Of a DNA stretch of 64,000 nucleotides, positions 7,520 to 15,422 are shown piece after piece; position 1 is the first letter of the stretch; each line of letters starts with the position of its first letter. A program made the position numbers and the translations under genes. Location of the stretch: contig NC_015678.1 of assembly GCF_000164675.2 (NCBI RefSeq), forward strand, positions 2,089,653 through 2,153,652, written 5' to 3'. The notes under the pieces are model-generated. The model was not told the origin of the DNA. It made no database searches and saw only the letters and a list, made by a program, of their open reading frames with translations. This stretch comes from Streptococcus parasanguinis ATCC 15912. GTDB lineage: Bacteria > Bacillota > Bacilli > Lactobacillales > Streptococcaceae.

Positions 7520-10234
7520 TTGTCTAAGAAAAGATTATACGAAATTGCCAAAGAATTGGGCAAGGAAAGTAAGGAAGTCGTCACTCGTGCGAAAGAATTA
7601 GGTTTTGACGTCAAGAGTCATGCATCTAGTGTCGATACTGATGTTGCTGAAAAGTTGATCAAGAGCTTTTCAGCGAAAAAAGAAACAGTCGAAAAGAAAG
7701 TAGCAGAAGTGGTTGCCAAGACAACGGCTGTCGCAGAGAAAAAAGAAGCAGCGCCCGTAAAAAAAGAAGGGACAACTGAGACAAAATCAGTAACACCAGC
7801 TGCTAAACCAAAGAGTCGTAACTTTAAAGCGGAACGAGAAGCGCGCGCAAAAGAGCAGGCAGAACGTAGAAAACAACAAGACAATCGTCCAAAACGTGAT
7901 CGCAAGGACAATCAGCGTCATGGTGACAACCGAAATCAACGACCACAAGATCGAAATGAACACCGAAATCAAGGTTTTGATCGTCGCAATAACAAACCAG
8001 ATCAAAGACGTAGTGCTCAAACCCAAGTGGCACCAAAAATTGATTTCAAAGCGCGTGCAGCAGCATTGAAAGCAGAACAAAATGCTGAGTATGCGCGTGG
8101 AAGTGAAGATCGCTACAAACAACAAGCCACAAAAGCAGAACAAGAACGTCAACAGCGCCGGAAACGGGTAGAAGTACCTGAAGTGAAAACACCTGTACAG
8201 GAGCCGACTGTTGAAAGCCATACGAAGCCAGCTGTTGTAGCTACTCCAGCTCAAGTAGATACACGCCGTAAGAAACAAGCGCGACCAGATAAGAAACGCG
8301 ATGATTTTGATCGTGAGGAAGATGGTCCAAGAAAACAACAAAGGAATCGAAGTAGTCAAAATCAAGTGAGAAATCAAAAAAATAGTAACTGGAATAACAA
8401 TAAGAAGAATAAAAAGGGAAAGAACAACCGCACAGAAGCTCCAAAACCAGTAACAGAGCGTAAATTCCATGAATTACCAAGTGAATTTGAGTATACGGAT
8501 GGAATGACGGTTGCAGAAATCGCAAAACGGATCAAGAGAGAGCCAGCTGAAATCGTCAAGAAGCTCTTCATGATGGGAGTTATGGCAACTCAAAATCAAT
8601 CGCTGGATGGGGATACCATTGAACTTTTGATGGTCGATTATGGAATTGAAGCCAAGAAAAAGGTAGAAGTGGATAATGCCGATATTGAACGTTTCTTCGT
8701 GGAAGATGGTTATCTCAACGAAGATGAGTTAGTGGAACGTCCACCAGTTGTAACTATCATGGGACACGTTGACCATGGTAAAACAACCCTTTTGGATACC
8801 CTTCGTAATTCTCGTGTGGCGACAGGTGAAGCAGGTGGGATCACCCAGCACATCGGTGCCTACCAAATCGTTGAAAATGGCAAGAAGATTACCTTCTTGG
8901 ATACACCTGGACACGCGGCCTTCACCTCTATGCGGGCACGTGGTGCATCTGTTACCGATATTACCATCTTGGTCGTAGCGGCAGATGACGGGGTTATGCC
9001 TCAGACTATTGAAGCCATCAACCACTCAAAAGCAGCCAATGTTCCAATCATTGTGGCTATTAACAAGATTGATAAACCAGGCGCTAATCCAGAGCGTGTG
9101 ATCGGCGAATTAGCTGAACACGGTGTGATGTCAACTGCTTGGGGTGGGGATTCTGAATTTGTAGAAATCTCAGCCAAGTTCAACCAAAACATTGATGAGT
9201 TGTTGGAAACTGTCCTTCTTGTGGCTGAAATCCAAGAACTCAAGGCAGACCCAACCGTTCGTGCGATCGGTACCGTTATCGAAGCGCGCTTGGATAAAGG
9301 AAAAGGTGCGGTGGCAACCCTCCTTGTTCAACAAGGTACCTTGAATGTTCAAGACCCAATCGTTGTCGGAAATACCTTTGGACGTGTCCGTGCCATGACC
9401 AATGACCTTGGACGTCGTGTGAAGGTGGCAGGGCCATCTACTCCAGTTTCTATCACTGGTTTGAACGAAGCTCCAATGGCGGGTGACCACTTCGCAGTTT
9501 ATGAAGATGAAAAATCTGCGCGTGCAGCTGGTGAAGAACGTGCCAAACGTGCTCTTATGAAACAACGTCAAGCAACGAACCGCGTCAGCCTTGAAAATCT
9601 CTTTGATACCTTGAAGGCTGGAGAAGTGAAATCTGTTAATGTCATTATCAAGGCCGACGTCCAAGGTTCGGTTGAAGCCCTTGCTGCTTCCCTTCAAAAG
9701 ATTGAAGTGGAAGGTGTGAAAGTGACCATCGTTCACTCAGCGGTTGGTGCCATCAACGAATCAGACGTTACCCTTGCGGAAGCATCTAATGCCTTTATCG
9801 TTGGATTTAACGTCCGCCCTACGCCACAAGCTCGTCAACAAGCTGAAGCTGATGAGGTGGAAATCCGTCTTCACTCAATCATCTACAAAGTGATTGAAGA
9901 AATGGAAGATGCGATGAAGGGAATGTTGGATCCTGAATTTGAAGAGAAGGTTATCGGGGAAGCGGTTATTCGTGAAACCTTTAAAGTCTCTAAAGTGGGT
10001 ACCATCGGTGGATTTATGGTCCTCAGTGGTAAGGTCACTCGTGATTCCAAGGTTCGTGTCATTCGTGACGGTGTCGTGATCTATGACGGTGCTCTTGCAA
10101 GCTTGAAACACTTCAAAGATGATGTCAAAGAAGTGACAAATGGTCGTGAAGGTGGATTGATGATTGAAGGCTACAATGATATCAAGACAGATGATACCAT
10201 CGAAGCCTACATCATGGAAGAAATTAAAAAATAA
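7520..10234 (+). CDS. infB: Translation initiation factor IF-2
   Basis: GTPase that brings fMet-tRNA to the ribosome. The 904-residue product starts at TTG 7520 with AGGAGG at about 7507-7512. Residues 1-55 form a small IF2N domain ([17 protein letters not shown]). About 55-310 is a low-complexity Lys/Arg/Gln/Asn-rich linker. A second IF2N domain lies near 325-380. The G domain has G1 GHVDHGKT (415-422), G3 DTPGH and G4 NKID. Domains II, III and IV (C2, fMet-tRNA binding) follow. Length is usual for streptococci. A hairpin terminator follows before rbfA. Confidence 0.98.
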   Translation: MSKKRLYEIAKELGKESKEVVTRAKELGFDVKSHASSVDTDVAEKLIKSFSAKKETVEKKVAEVVAKTTAVAEKKEAAPVKKEGTTETKSVTPAAKPKSRNFKAEREARAKEQAERRKQQDNRPKRDRKDNQRHGDNRNQRPQDRNEHRNQGFDRRNNKPDQRRSAQTQVAPKIDFKARAAALKAEQNAEYARGSEDRYKQQATKAEQERQQRRKRVEVPEVKTPVQEPTVESHTKPAVVATPAQVDTRRKKQARPDKKRDDFDREEDGPRKQQRNRSSQNQVRNQKNSNWNNNKKNKKGKNNRTEAPKPVTERKFHELPSEFEYTDGMTVAEIAKRIKREPAEIVKKLFMMGVMATQNQSLDGDTIELLMVDYGIEAKKKVEVDNADIERFFVEDGYLNEDELVERPPVVTIMGHVDHGKTTLLDTLRNSRVATGEAGGITQHIGAYQIVENGKKITFLDTPGHAAFTSMRARGASVTDITILVVAADDGVMPQTIEAINHSKAANVPIIVAINKIDKPGANPERVIGELAEHGVMSTAWGGDSEFVEISAKFNQNIDELLETVLLVAEIQELKADPTVRAIGTVIEARLDKGKGAVATLLVQQGTLNVQDPIVVGNTFGRVRAMTNDLGRRVKVAGPSTPVSITGLNEAPMAGDHFAVYEDEKSARAAGEERAKRALMKQRQATNRVSLENLFDTLKAGEVKSVNVIIKADVQGSVEALAASLQKIEVEGVKVTIVHSAVGAINESDVTLAEASNAFIVGFNVRPTPQARQQAEADEVEIRLHSIIYKVIEEMEDAMKGMLDPEFEEKVIGEAVIRETFKVSKVGTIGGFMVLSGKVTRDSKVRVIRDGVVIYDGALASLKHFKDDVKEVTNGREGGLMIEGYNDIKTDDTIEAYIMEEIKK

Positions 10235-10241
10235 GAGGCTG

Positions 10242-10282
10242 ACTAGGAAAAAAGAGGACTTTTCTCTGATTTCCTAGTTTTT
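10242..10282 (+). terminator. Hairpin between infB and rbfA
   Basis: ACTAGGAAA / TTTCCTAGT inverted repeat with a 19-base loop, followed by TTTTT. It lies inside the operon, so it may give partial read-through to rbfA or mark the operon end. No obvious separate rbfA promoter is visible. Confidence 0.65.
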
Positions 10283-10307
10283 AAACACAAAGCAGAAAGG
10301 AGTTCCT

Positions 10308-10658
10308 ATGGCAAGTCATTTTCGGACAGATCGAGTAGGGATGGAAATCAAGCGCGAAGTCAACGAAATTTTGCAAAAGAAAGTTCGTGATCCGCGTGTT
10401 CAAGGCGTGACCATCACGGATGTTCAAATGCTAGGCGATTTGTCTATGGCAAAGGTCTATTATTCGATTATGAGTGACCTGGCTTCTGACAATCAAAAAG
10501 CTCAAACAGGGCTTGAAAAAGCAACAGGAACCATCAAACGTGAATTAGGGCGGAATCTAAAATTGTATAAGATTCCGGATCTCACTTTTGTGAAAGATGA
10601 ATCCATCGAGTATGGAAATAAAATTGATGCCATGTTGCGCAATTTGAATAAAGACTAG
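10308..10658 (+). CDS. rbfA: 30S ribosome-binding factor RbfA
   Basis: Late 30S assembly factor that binds 16S rRNA. The 116-residue protein has the N-terminal [17 protein letters not shown] helix, the [16 protein letters not shown] motif (about 27-42) and [10 protein letters not shown] (about 46-55), then [16 protein letters not shown] near the C terminus. The ATG follows an AAAGGAG site. Position after infB is canonical. A composite palindromic repeat begins immediately at its stop codon. Confidence 0.95.
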   Translation: MASHFRTDRVGMEIKREVNEILQKKVRDPRVQGVTITDVQMLGDLSMAKVYYSIMSDLASDNQKAQTGLEKATGTIKRELGRNLKLYKIPDLTFVKDESIEYGNKIDAMLRNLNKD

Positions 10659-10838
10659 AGGGGTTGGGACAAAAGTCCTAGCCTCTTAATTGTTTTTGGA
10701 TTGTCGAGCAAGACGCAGTGGTTGAGTGGGCTCTACTACGCTGATTTCATCAGCTTTTACAGTCCTACTCAACTGTGCAGAGGTGGGACGACGAAATCGA
10801 ATTCTAACGAATGACCGATTTCTGTCCTACTCTCTCTT
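10659..10838 (+). repeat. Composite palindromic intergenic repeat, copy A
   Basis: Copy A of a roughly 180-bp element also found at 25253-25430 and 46303-46479 (both inverted relative to A), with a half copy at 37313-37363. In this copy the short hairpin (TTGGGACAAAAGTCCTAGCC) comes first, then a central hairpin with GTTGAGT/ACTCAAC arms, then the long hairpin ending CGATTTCTGTCC followed by CTCTCTTTTTTT. It begins at the rbfA stop, so it probably also acts as its terminator. I do not recognise it as BOX, RUP or SPRITE. Confidence 0.85.
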
Positions 10839-10916
10839 TTTTTGTCTCTCCATACAGAAAAATAGAGCCAAAAGGAAAAACGGTTTCAAAAAATTGTAGA
10901 AATTTACAGAAATCTC

Positions 10917-10945
10917 TTGTGTGATTGGAAATTATCCTTTACAAT
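10917..10945 (+). promoter_or_regulatory. Promoter of the Na/Pi cotransporter gene
   Basis: TTGTGT (10917-10922), 17-base spacer, TACAAT (10940-10945), about 45 bases before the start codon. It lies after repeat copy A. Confidence 0.6.
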
Positions 10946-10989
10946 AGGAGAGGAGTTTTATTTCTGATCTCAAATTTGGAGGAATGAAC

Positions 10990-12621
10990 ATGTCGATTAA
11001 CTGGCAGGAAATTGTATTTAACTTTTTGGGAGGCCTGGGTCTCTTTCTCTATAGTATTAAAACCATGGGAGAAGGCTTGCAACAGGCTGCAGGTGACCGT
11101 CTCCGCTACTATATTGATAAATATACGAGTAATCCCTTTTTAGGGGTTCTAGTAGGGATTGGGATGACTGCCTTGATTCAGTCAAGTTCAGGTGTTACAG
11201 TGATTACGGTCGGTCTGGTGAGTGCAGGACTTCTAACTCTCCGCCAAGCAGTTGGTATTGTTATGGGAGCCAATATTGGAACGACTATTACCTCCTTTAT
11301 CATTGGTTTTAAATTAGGAGACTACGCTCTTCCCATGCTCTTTATCGGAGCGGTTTGTCTCTTCTTTACCAAAAATCGTTTGGTTAATAATGTCGGACGA
11401 ATCGTTTTTGGTGTCGGTGGTATCTTCTTTGCCCTCAACTTGATGAGTGGGGCTATGGAACCTCTTAAAGATTTGCAAATCTTTCGTGATTATATGGTGC
11501 AGTTAAGTAAAAGTCCTATCTTAGGTGTCTTTGTCGGATCAGGATTAACACTTTTGATTCAGGCCTCTTCTGCAACCATTGGTATCTTGCAAAATCTCTA
11601 TGCTAGTCATTTGATTGACCTGAAAGGGGCCCTCCCAGTTCTCTTTGGTGATAATATCGGAACGACCATTACAGCTATCATTGCTTCCTTGGGAGCGAAT
11701 ATTGCGGCCAAACGTGTGGCGGGTGCCCATGTAGCCTTTAATGTTATCGGAACCATTATCTGTCTTGTCTTCCTTGTTCCGTTTACATCTTTGATTCAAT
11801 GGTTTGAAACGACTCTTCATTTGTCTCCAGAAATGACCATAGCCTTTGCTCACGGAACCTTTAATATAACCAATACCATCATCCAGTTCCCATTCATTGG
11901 AGCTTTGGCATACTTTGTAACCAAACTGATTCCTGGTGAGGATGAGGTGGTCAAATATGAACCGCTCTATTTGGATGAAAACTTGATCAGTCAAGCGCCT
12001 TCGATTGCTCTAGGAAATGCGAAAAAAGAGTTGCTTCATTTAGGTGGATATGCAGACAAAGCTTTTAATCTCTCTTATGATTATATTGTTCATCAAAATG
12101 AAAAAACAGCTGAAAAGGGACACAAGACAGAAGAAGCCATCAATACCATTGATGATGATTTGACTCGCTACTTGATTCGTTTGTCGAGTGAAGCCTTGAG
12201 TCCGAGAGAAAGTGAAGTTCTCACCAATATCTTAGATTCTTCACGGGATTTGGAGCGGATTGGAGATCACGCGGAAGCCTTGATTAATCTAACCGATTAT
12301 TTAATTCGTAAGAAAGTGGTCTTTTCAGAAGCGGCCTTGGTTGAATTGGAAGATATTTACAACCAAACCCATCAATTTGTAGAGGATGCCTTAAAAGCTG
12401 TTGAGAACAACGATGTGAGTCTTGCAAATCAACTGGTAGCACGTCACGAGGCAATTGAAAAATTGGAGAAAAGACTTCGGAAAACCCATATTCGTCGTTT
12501 GAACCAAGGTGAATGTACGCCACAAGCCGGAGTGAACTTTATTGATATCATTTCTCACTATACACGTGTTGCAGACCATGCCATGAATCTAGCTGAAAAA
12601 GTACAAATCGAGCAAATTTAA
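10990..12621 (+). CDS. Na+/phosphate cotransporter family protein with PhoU-like domain
   Basis: NptA-like membrane transporter, expected to import phosphate with sodium. Two inverted Na_Pi_cotrans repeats carry the signature serines: TALIQSSSGVTVITVG (near 60) and LLIQASSATIGI (near 185). Hydrophobic segments fill residues 10-310. The C-terminal 200 residues are a soluble helical PhoU-like domain (RIGDHAEALINLTDY, TRVADHAMNLAEKV). The ATG at 10990 is chosen because GGAGG (10978-10982) has 7-base spacing; the ATG at 10984 would be too close. Monocistronic, with promoter and terminator of its own. The substrate is inferred from family. Confidence 0.88.
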   Translation: MSINWQEIVFNFLGGLGLFLYSIKTMGEGLQQAAGDRLRYYIDKYTSNPFLGVLVGIGMTALIQSSSGVTVITVGLVSAGLLTLRQAVGIVMGANIGTTITSFIIGFKLGDYALPMLFIGAVCLFFTKNRLVNNVGRIVFGVGGIFFALNLMSGAMEPLKDLQIFRDYMVQLSKSPILGVFVGSGLTLLIQASSATIGILQNLYASHLIDLKGALPVLFGDNIGTTITAIIASLGANIAAKRVAGAHVAFNVIGTIICLVFLVPFTSLIQWFETTLHLSPEMTIAFAHGTFNITNTIIQFPFIGALAYFVTKLIPGEDEVVKYEPLYLDENLISQAPSIALGNAKKELLHLGGYADKAFNLSYDYIVHQNEKTAEKGHKTEEAINTIDDDLTRYLIRLSSEALSPRESEVLTNILDSSRDLERIGDHAEALINLTDYLIRKKVVFSEAALVELEDIYNQTHQFVEDALKAVENNDVSLANQLVARHEAIEKLEKRLRKTHIRRLNQGECTPQAGVNFIDIISHYTRVADHAMNLAEKVQIEQI

Positions 12622-12628
12622 TGAATCT

Positions 12629-12663
12629 CAAACAGAGTAAGTAGGAAGCTTGCTCTGTTTTTA
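12629..12663 (+). terminator. Terminator of the Na/Pi cotransporter gene
   Basis: AAACAGAGTAAG / CTTGCTCTGTTT stem (one mismatch) followed by TT-rich sequence. Confidence 0.8.
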
Positions 12664-12694
12664 TATGATTCTATCTAAAAATAGGTCTAGACCA

Positions 12695-12723
12695 TTTACA
12701 AATGGAAGTGAAAGCGTTATAAT
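12695..12723 (+). promoter_or_regulatory. nagA promoter
   Basis: TTTACA (12695-12700), 17-base spacer, TATAAT (12718-12723). The start codon is about 50 bases downstream. A cre-like site overlaps the -10. Confidence 0.8.
12709..12722 (+). promoter_or_regulatory. Candidate CcpA cre operator over the nagA -10
   Basis: TGAAAGCGTTATAA matches the cre consensus TGWAANCGNTNWCA at every fixed position except the C near the end. The site covers the -10 element, so CcpA binding would block polymerase. Repression of amino-sugar use by glucose is well known in streptococci; operation here is inferred. Confidence 0.65.
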
Positions 12724-12773
12724 ATGTATGAATATAAATGGAACACAGTTCCTACAATGGAAAGGACGATTTT

Positions 12774-13931
12774 ATGTCTACATATATTAAAGCAGATCAA
12801 TTTTATTACCCACATGGGGTTCGCCGTGGAGGCTATTTGGAGCTGGTAAATGGTAAATTTGGGAAACATGTGGAAAGCTTACCAGAAGGTGCGGATGTGC
12901 TAGATTATTCAGGGTACAGTATTGCGCCTGGTCTGGTGGATACCCATATTCATGGTTTTGGTGGGGTAGATGTTATGGATAACAATATCGAAGGTACTCT
13001 CCATACCATGAGTGAAGGTCTCTTGAGTACAGGGGTCACAAGCTTTTTGCCTACGACCTTGACTTCCTCTTACGAACAACTTTTGGCAGTAACTGAAAAT
13101 ATCGGTGCACGATACAAAGAAGCAACAGGAGCCAAGATTCGCGGTATTTATTTTGAAGGACCTTATTTCACAGAAAAATACAAGGGAGCACAAAATCCAG
13201 CTTATATGAAGGATCCAAGTATGGAAGAATTCCGGGCCTGGCAAAAAGCGGCTAATGGTCTGTTAAATAAGATTGCCCTTGCTCCTGAGCGTGAAGGGGT
13301 AGAAGACTTTGTTCGGACCATTACAGGAGAAGGAGTGACAGTCGCCCTGGGACACTCCAATGCTACTTTTGAAGAAGCTAAAAAAGCGGTTGATGCAGGT
13401 GCGAGTGTCTGGGTGCATGCCTATAATGGTATGCGTGGTTTGACGCACCGTGAACTCGGTATGGTTGGAGCTATGTATGAGTTGCCTCATACTACAGCAG
13501 AGTTGATCTGTGATGGCCATCACGTTGATCCGCTAGCTTGTGATATCCTGATGAAACAAAAAGGGAAAGAAAATGTTGCCTTGATTACGGACTGTATGAC
13601 AGCTGGGGGATTAGAAGACGGGGACTACATGCTAGGGGAATTCCCAGTTGTGGTCGCTGAAGGGACGGCTCGCTTGAAATCAACTGGTAATCTAGCTGGC
13701 TCAATTTTGAAATTGAAAGATGGATTAAAAAATGTTGTAGAGTGGGGGATTGCTAACCCTCACGAAGCAGTGATGATGGCTAGTCTCAATCCGGCAAAAT
13801 CAGTCCATATTGATGATGTTTGTGGTCAAATTCGAGAAGGTTATGATGCGGACTTCATTGTGCTTGATCAAAATTTGGATCTGGTGGCGACCTATCTCGA
13901 TGGTGTCAAACGTTACCAGGCGACTAACTAG
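12774..13931 (+). CDS. nagA: N-acetylglucosamine-6-phosphate deacetylase
   Basis: Converts GlcNAc-6-P to glucosamine-6-P, linking amino-sugar uptake and wall recycling to glycolysis. The 385-residue protein has the amidohydrolase metal motif DTHIHGFGGVDVMD (about 52-65), a catalytic GPY segment (YFEGPYF), ALGHSNA and HAYNGMRGLTHRE with metal-binding histidines, and LITDCMTAGG with the catalytic aspartate near 276. The ATG at 12774 follows GGAAAGGA; an upstream in-frame ATG at 12738 has no ribosome site. It is monocistronic, with its own promoter, cre site and terminator. Confidence 0.95.
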   Translation: MSTYIKADQFYYPHGVRRGGYLELVNGKFGKHVESLPEGADVLDYSGYSIAPGLVDTHIHGFGGVDVMDNNIEGTLHTMSEGLLSTGVTSFLPTTLTSSYEQLLAVTENIGARYKEATGAKIRGIYFEGPYFTEKYKGAQNPAYMKDPSMEEFRAWQKAANGLLNKIALAPEREGVEDFVRTITGEGVTVALGHSNATFEEAKKAVDAGASVWVHAYNGMRGLTHRELGMVGAMYELPHTTAELICDGHHVDPLACDILMKQKGKENVALITDCMTAGGLEDGDYMLGEFPVVVAEGTARLKSTGNLAGSILKLKDGLKNVVEWGIANPHEAVMMASLNPAKSVHIDDVCGQIREGYDADFIVLDQNLDLVATYLDGVKRYQATN

Positions 13932-13957
13932 ATTCAAGAATCGAAGATAGAATACTT

Positions 13958-13987
13958 CCTCTCTAGGTCATACCTAGAGAGGTTTTT
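13958..13987 (+). terminator. nagA terminator
   Basis: Perfect CCTCTCTAGGT / ACCTAGAGAGG hairpin with a CAT loop, followed by TTTTT. Confidence 0.92.
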
Positions 13988-14051
13988 GTGAAGTATTCAT
14001 GGGGGTTAAACAGTCTGTAGGGGCTTTTTATTTGTCAATGGTAGTGTAATT

Positions 14052-14080
14052 TTGTGAATGCTGTCTTTTCATGCTATAAT
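14052..14080 (+). promoter_or_regulatory. Promoter of the small membrane protein / aldo-keto reductase pair
   Basis: TTGTGA (14052-14057), 17-base spacer, TGC-TATAAT (-10 at 14075-14080, with extended -10). The start codon is 25 bases downstream. Confidence 0.8.
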
Positions 14081-14104
14081 GGGAATTGAAATGTGAGGTA
14101 GCTT

Positions 14105-14323
14105 ATGAAAGCAATTGATATACGTTTTTTATTGATGGGGATTTTTTTCTTGCTCTATGGGATTGTAAGAAAAAATATCTTTATTGTGATCGTTGGTGGG
14201 GCATTTTTACTCTATAGTTTTTATAGCAAGAAGATGGAGCCAACCAAGAAGAATATTTTTAAGCCAGAGCTCAAGCTTCGAGGGCCTAAGAAACCGAAAT
14301 CGAAGAAAGGAAAGAAAAAATGA
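14105..14323 (+). CDS. Small two-segment membrane protein, unknown function
   Basis: A 72-residue protein with no family I recognise. Residues 7-20 (RFLLMGIFFLLYGI) and 25-40 (IFIVIVGGAFLLYSFY) form two hydrophobic segments, followed by a strongly basic, Pro/Lys-rich cytoplasmic-type tail (KLRGPKKPKSKKGKKK). Ribosome site GAGGTAG precedes the ATG. It overlaps the aldo/keto reductase by 4 bases (ATGA), so the two are cotranscribed and coupled. The basic tail could touch membrane or nucleic acid; this is a guess. Confidence 0.7.
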   Translation: MKAIDIRFLLMGIFFLLYGIVRKNIFIVIVGGAFLLYSFYSKKMEPTKKNIFKPELKLRGPKKPKSKKGKKK

Positions 14324-15162
14324 ATCATTATCGTTTGAATAATGGGGTGAAGATTCCTGTATTGGGATTTGGGACGTGGAAAGCAGCGGATGGAGAAGAA
14401 GCCTATCAAGCTGTGTTAGCTGCTTTAAAAGCAGGTTATCGCCATATCGATACAGCAGCGATCTATCAAAATGAAGAGAGTGTGGGGCGTGCTATTAAAG
14501 ACAGTGGTCTTGCGCGCGAAGACCTGTTTATTACCACCAAACTTTGGAATACTCATCACACTTATGAAGATGCTCAAGCTGCTTTGAAAGAGTCTCTTGA
14601 TAAATTGGGCTTGGACTATATAGATCTTTATTTGATTCATTGGCCAAACCCAAAGCCTCTTCGAGACAATGATGCTTGGAAAAAACGGAATGCTGAGGTT
14701 TGGCGAGCAATGGAAGATATGCTAGCTGCTGGCAAAGTTCGGGCTATTGGCGTTAGCAATTTTCTGCCTCATCATTTGGAAGCCCTCCTTGAAACAGCTC
14801 GGGTCATCCCAGCTGTGAACCAAATTCGTCTAGCACCTGGGGTTTATCAAAGTGAAGCCATTGCTGCAAGTCGCAAGCATGGCATTTTACTAGAGGCTTG
14901 GGGACCTTTTGGCCAAGGAGAATTGTTCCAAAATGAACAAGTAAAAGAAGTGGCTACTAAATATGGGAAAACCGTCGCTCAACTAGCCCTAGCTTGGAGT
15001 TTACAAGAAGGTTTCCTTCCACTGCCAAAATCTGTTACGCCTGAGCGGATTGAGAGCAATCTGGATTGCTTTGATTTTGAATTGACGGCAGATGATGTGG
15101 AACTCCTGCGCTATCTTCCGGTTGAAGCGGGTGCACCAGATCCAGACACCAAAGAATTTTAA
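14320..15162 (+). CDS. Aldo/keto reductase
   Basis: NADPH-dependent (beta/alpha)8-barrel oxidoreductase of the 2,5-diketogluconate reductase/YvgN type. Seen: GFGTWKAADGEEA, IDTAAIYQNEESVGRA with catalytic Asp and Tyr (about 45-51), the catalytic lysine in LFITTKLWNTHHT (about 71-73), the histidine in LYLIHWPNP (about 105), and the cofactor-binding IGVSNF segment. At 280 residues it is of normal length. The substrate cannot be read from the sequence; detoxification of small aldehydes such as methylglyoxal is common in this group. Coupled to the preceding small gene by a 4-base overlap. Confidence 0.92.
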   Translation: MNHYRLNNGVKIPVLGFGTWKAADGEEAYQAVLAALKAGYRHIDTAAIYQNEESVGRAIKDSGLAREDLFITTKLWNTHHTYEDAQAALKESLDKLGLDYIDLYLIHWPNPKPLRDNDAWKKRNAEVWRAMEDMLAAGKVRAIGVSNFLPHHLEALLETARVIPAVNQIRLAPGVYQSEAIAASRKHGILLEAWGPFGQGELFQNEQVKEVATKYGKTVAQLALAWSLQEGFLPLPKSVTPERIESNLDCFDFELTADDVELLRYLPVEAGAPDPDTKEF

Positions 15163-15180
15163 AAAATGATATCTAATAAT

Positions 15181-15213
15181 AAAAACCGAGGACAGTTTTG
15201 TTCTCTGTTTTTT
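15181..15213 (+). terminator. Terminator of the aldo/keto reductase operon
   Basis: AAAAACCGAGGAC / GTTCTCTGTTTTT stem (one mismatch, one G-T pair) ending in a long T-run. Confidence 0.75.
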
Positions 15214-15422
15214 TATCTTTTCAGTCGTGAAAAAGTTTTCAAATAAAAAAAACAGACGTACTATAATACTTAGTTACTATTGCTCGGAATATAACGAATA
15301 AAAATAAATTAATAGTTAGTAATGTATGTAAATATTACAATTGTGTTACAATTCATTTTTGAATGAATTTTCAGATAATTTTGCGTTATAATAGTTACTA
15401 TTAAAATAAAAGGGGAGTTTCT
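15214..15422 (+). promoter_or_regulatory. AT-rich upstream region of the surface protease gene
   Basis: Two TATAAT elements are present (15262-15267 and 15387-15392), each followed closely by the same 10-mer AGTTACTATT (15272-15281 and 15393-15402). The second is the likely -10 for the protease gene, about 30 bases before the start. A small inverted repeat ATTCATT/AATGAAT lies at about 15352-15369 and could be a regulator site. No good -35 is seen, so regulation by an activator is possible. Confidence 0.45.

Noticed and set aside
7787..8470. 227-codon frame on the minus strand within infB
   Set aside because: Antisense shadow of the Lys/Arg/Gln-rich linker of IF2; composition (Phe/Leu/Ser) reflects the codons on the other strand.
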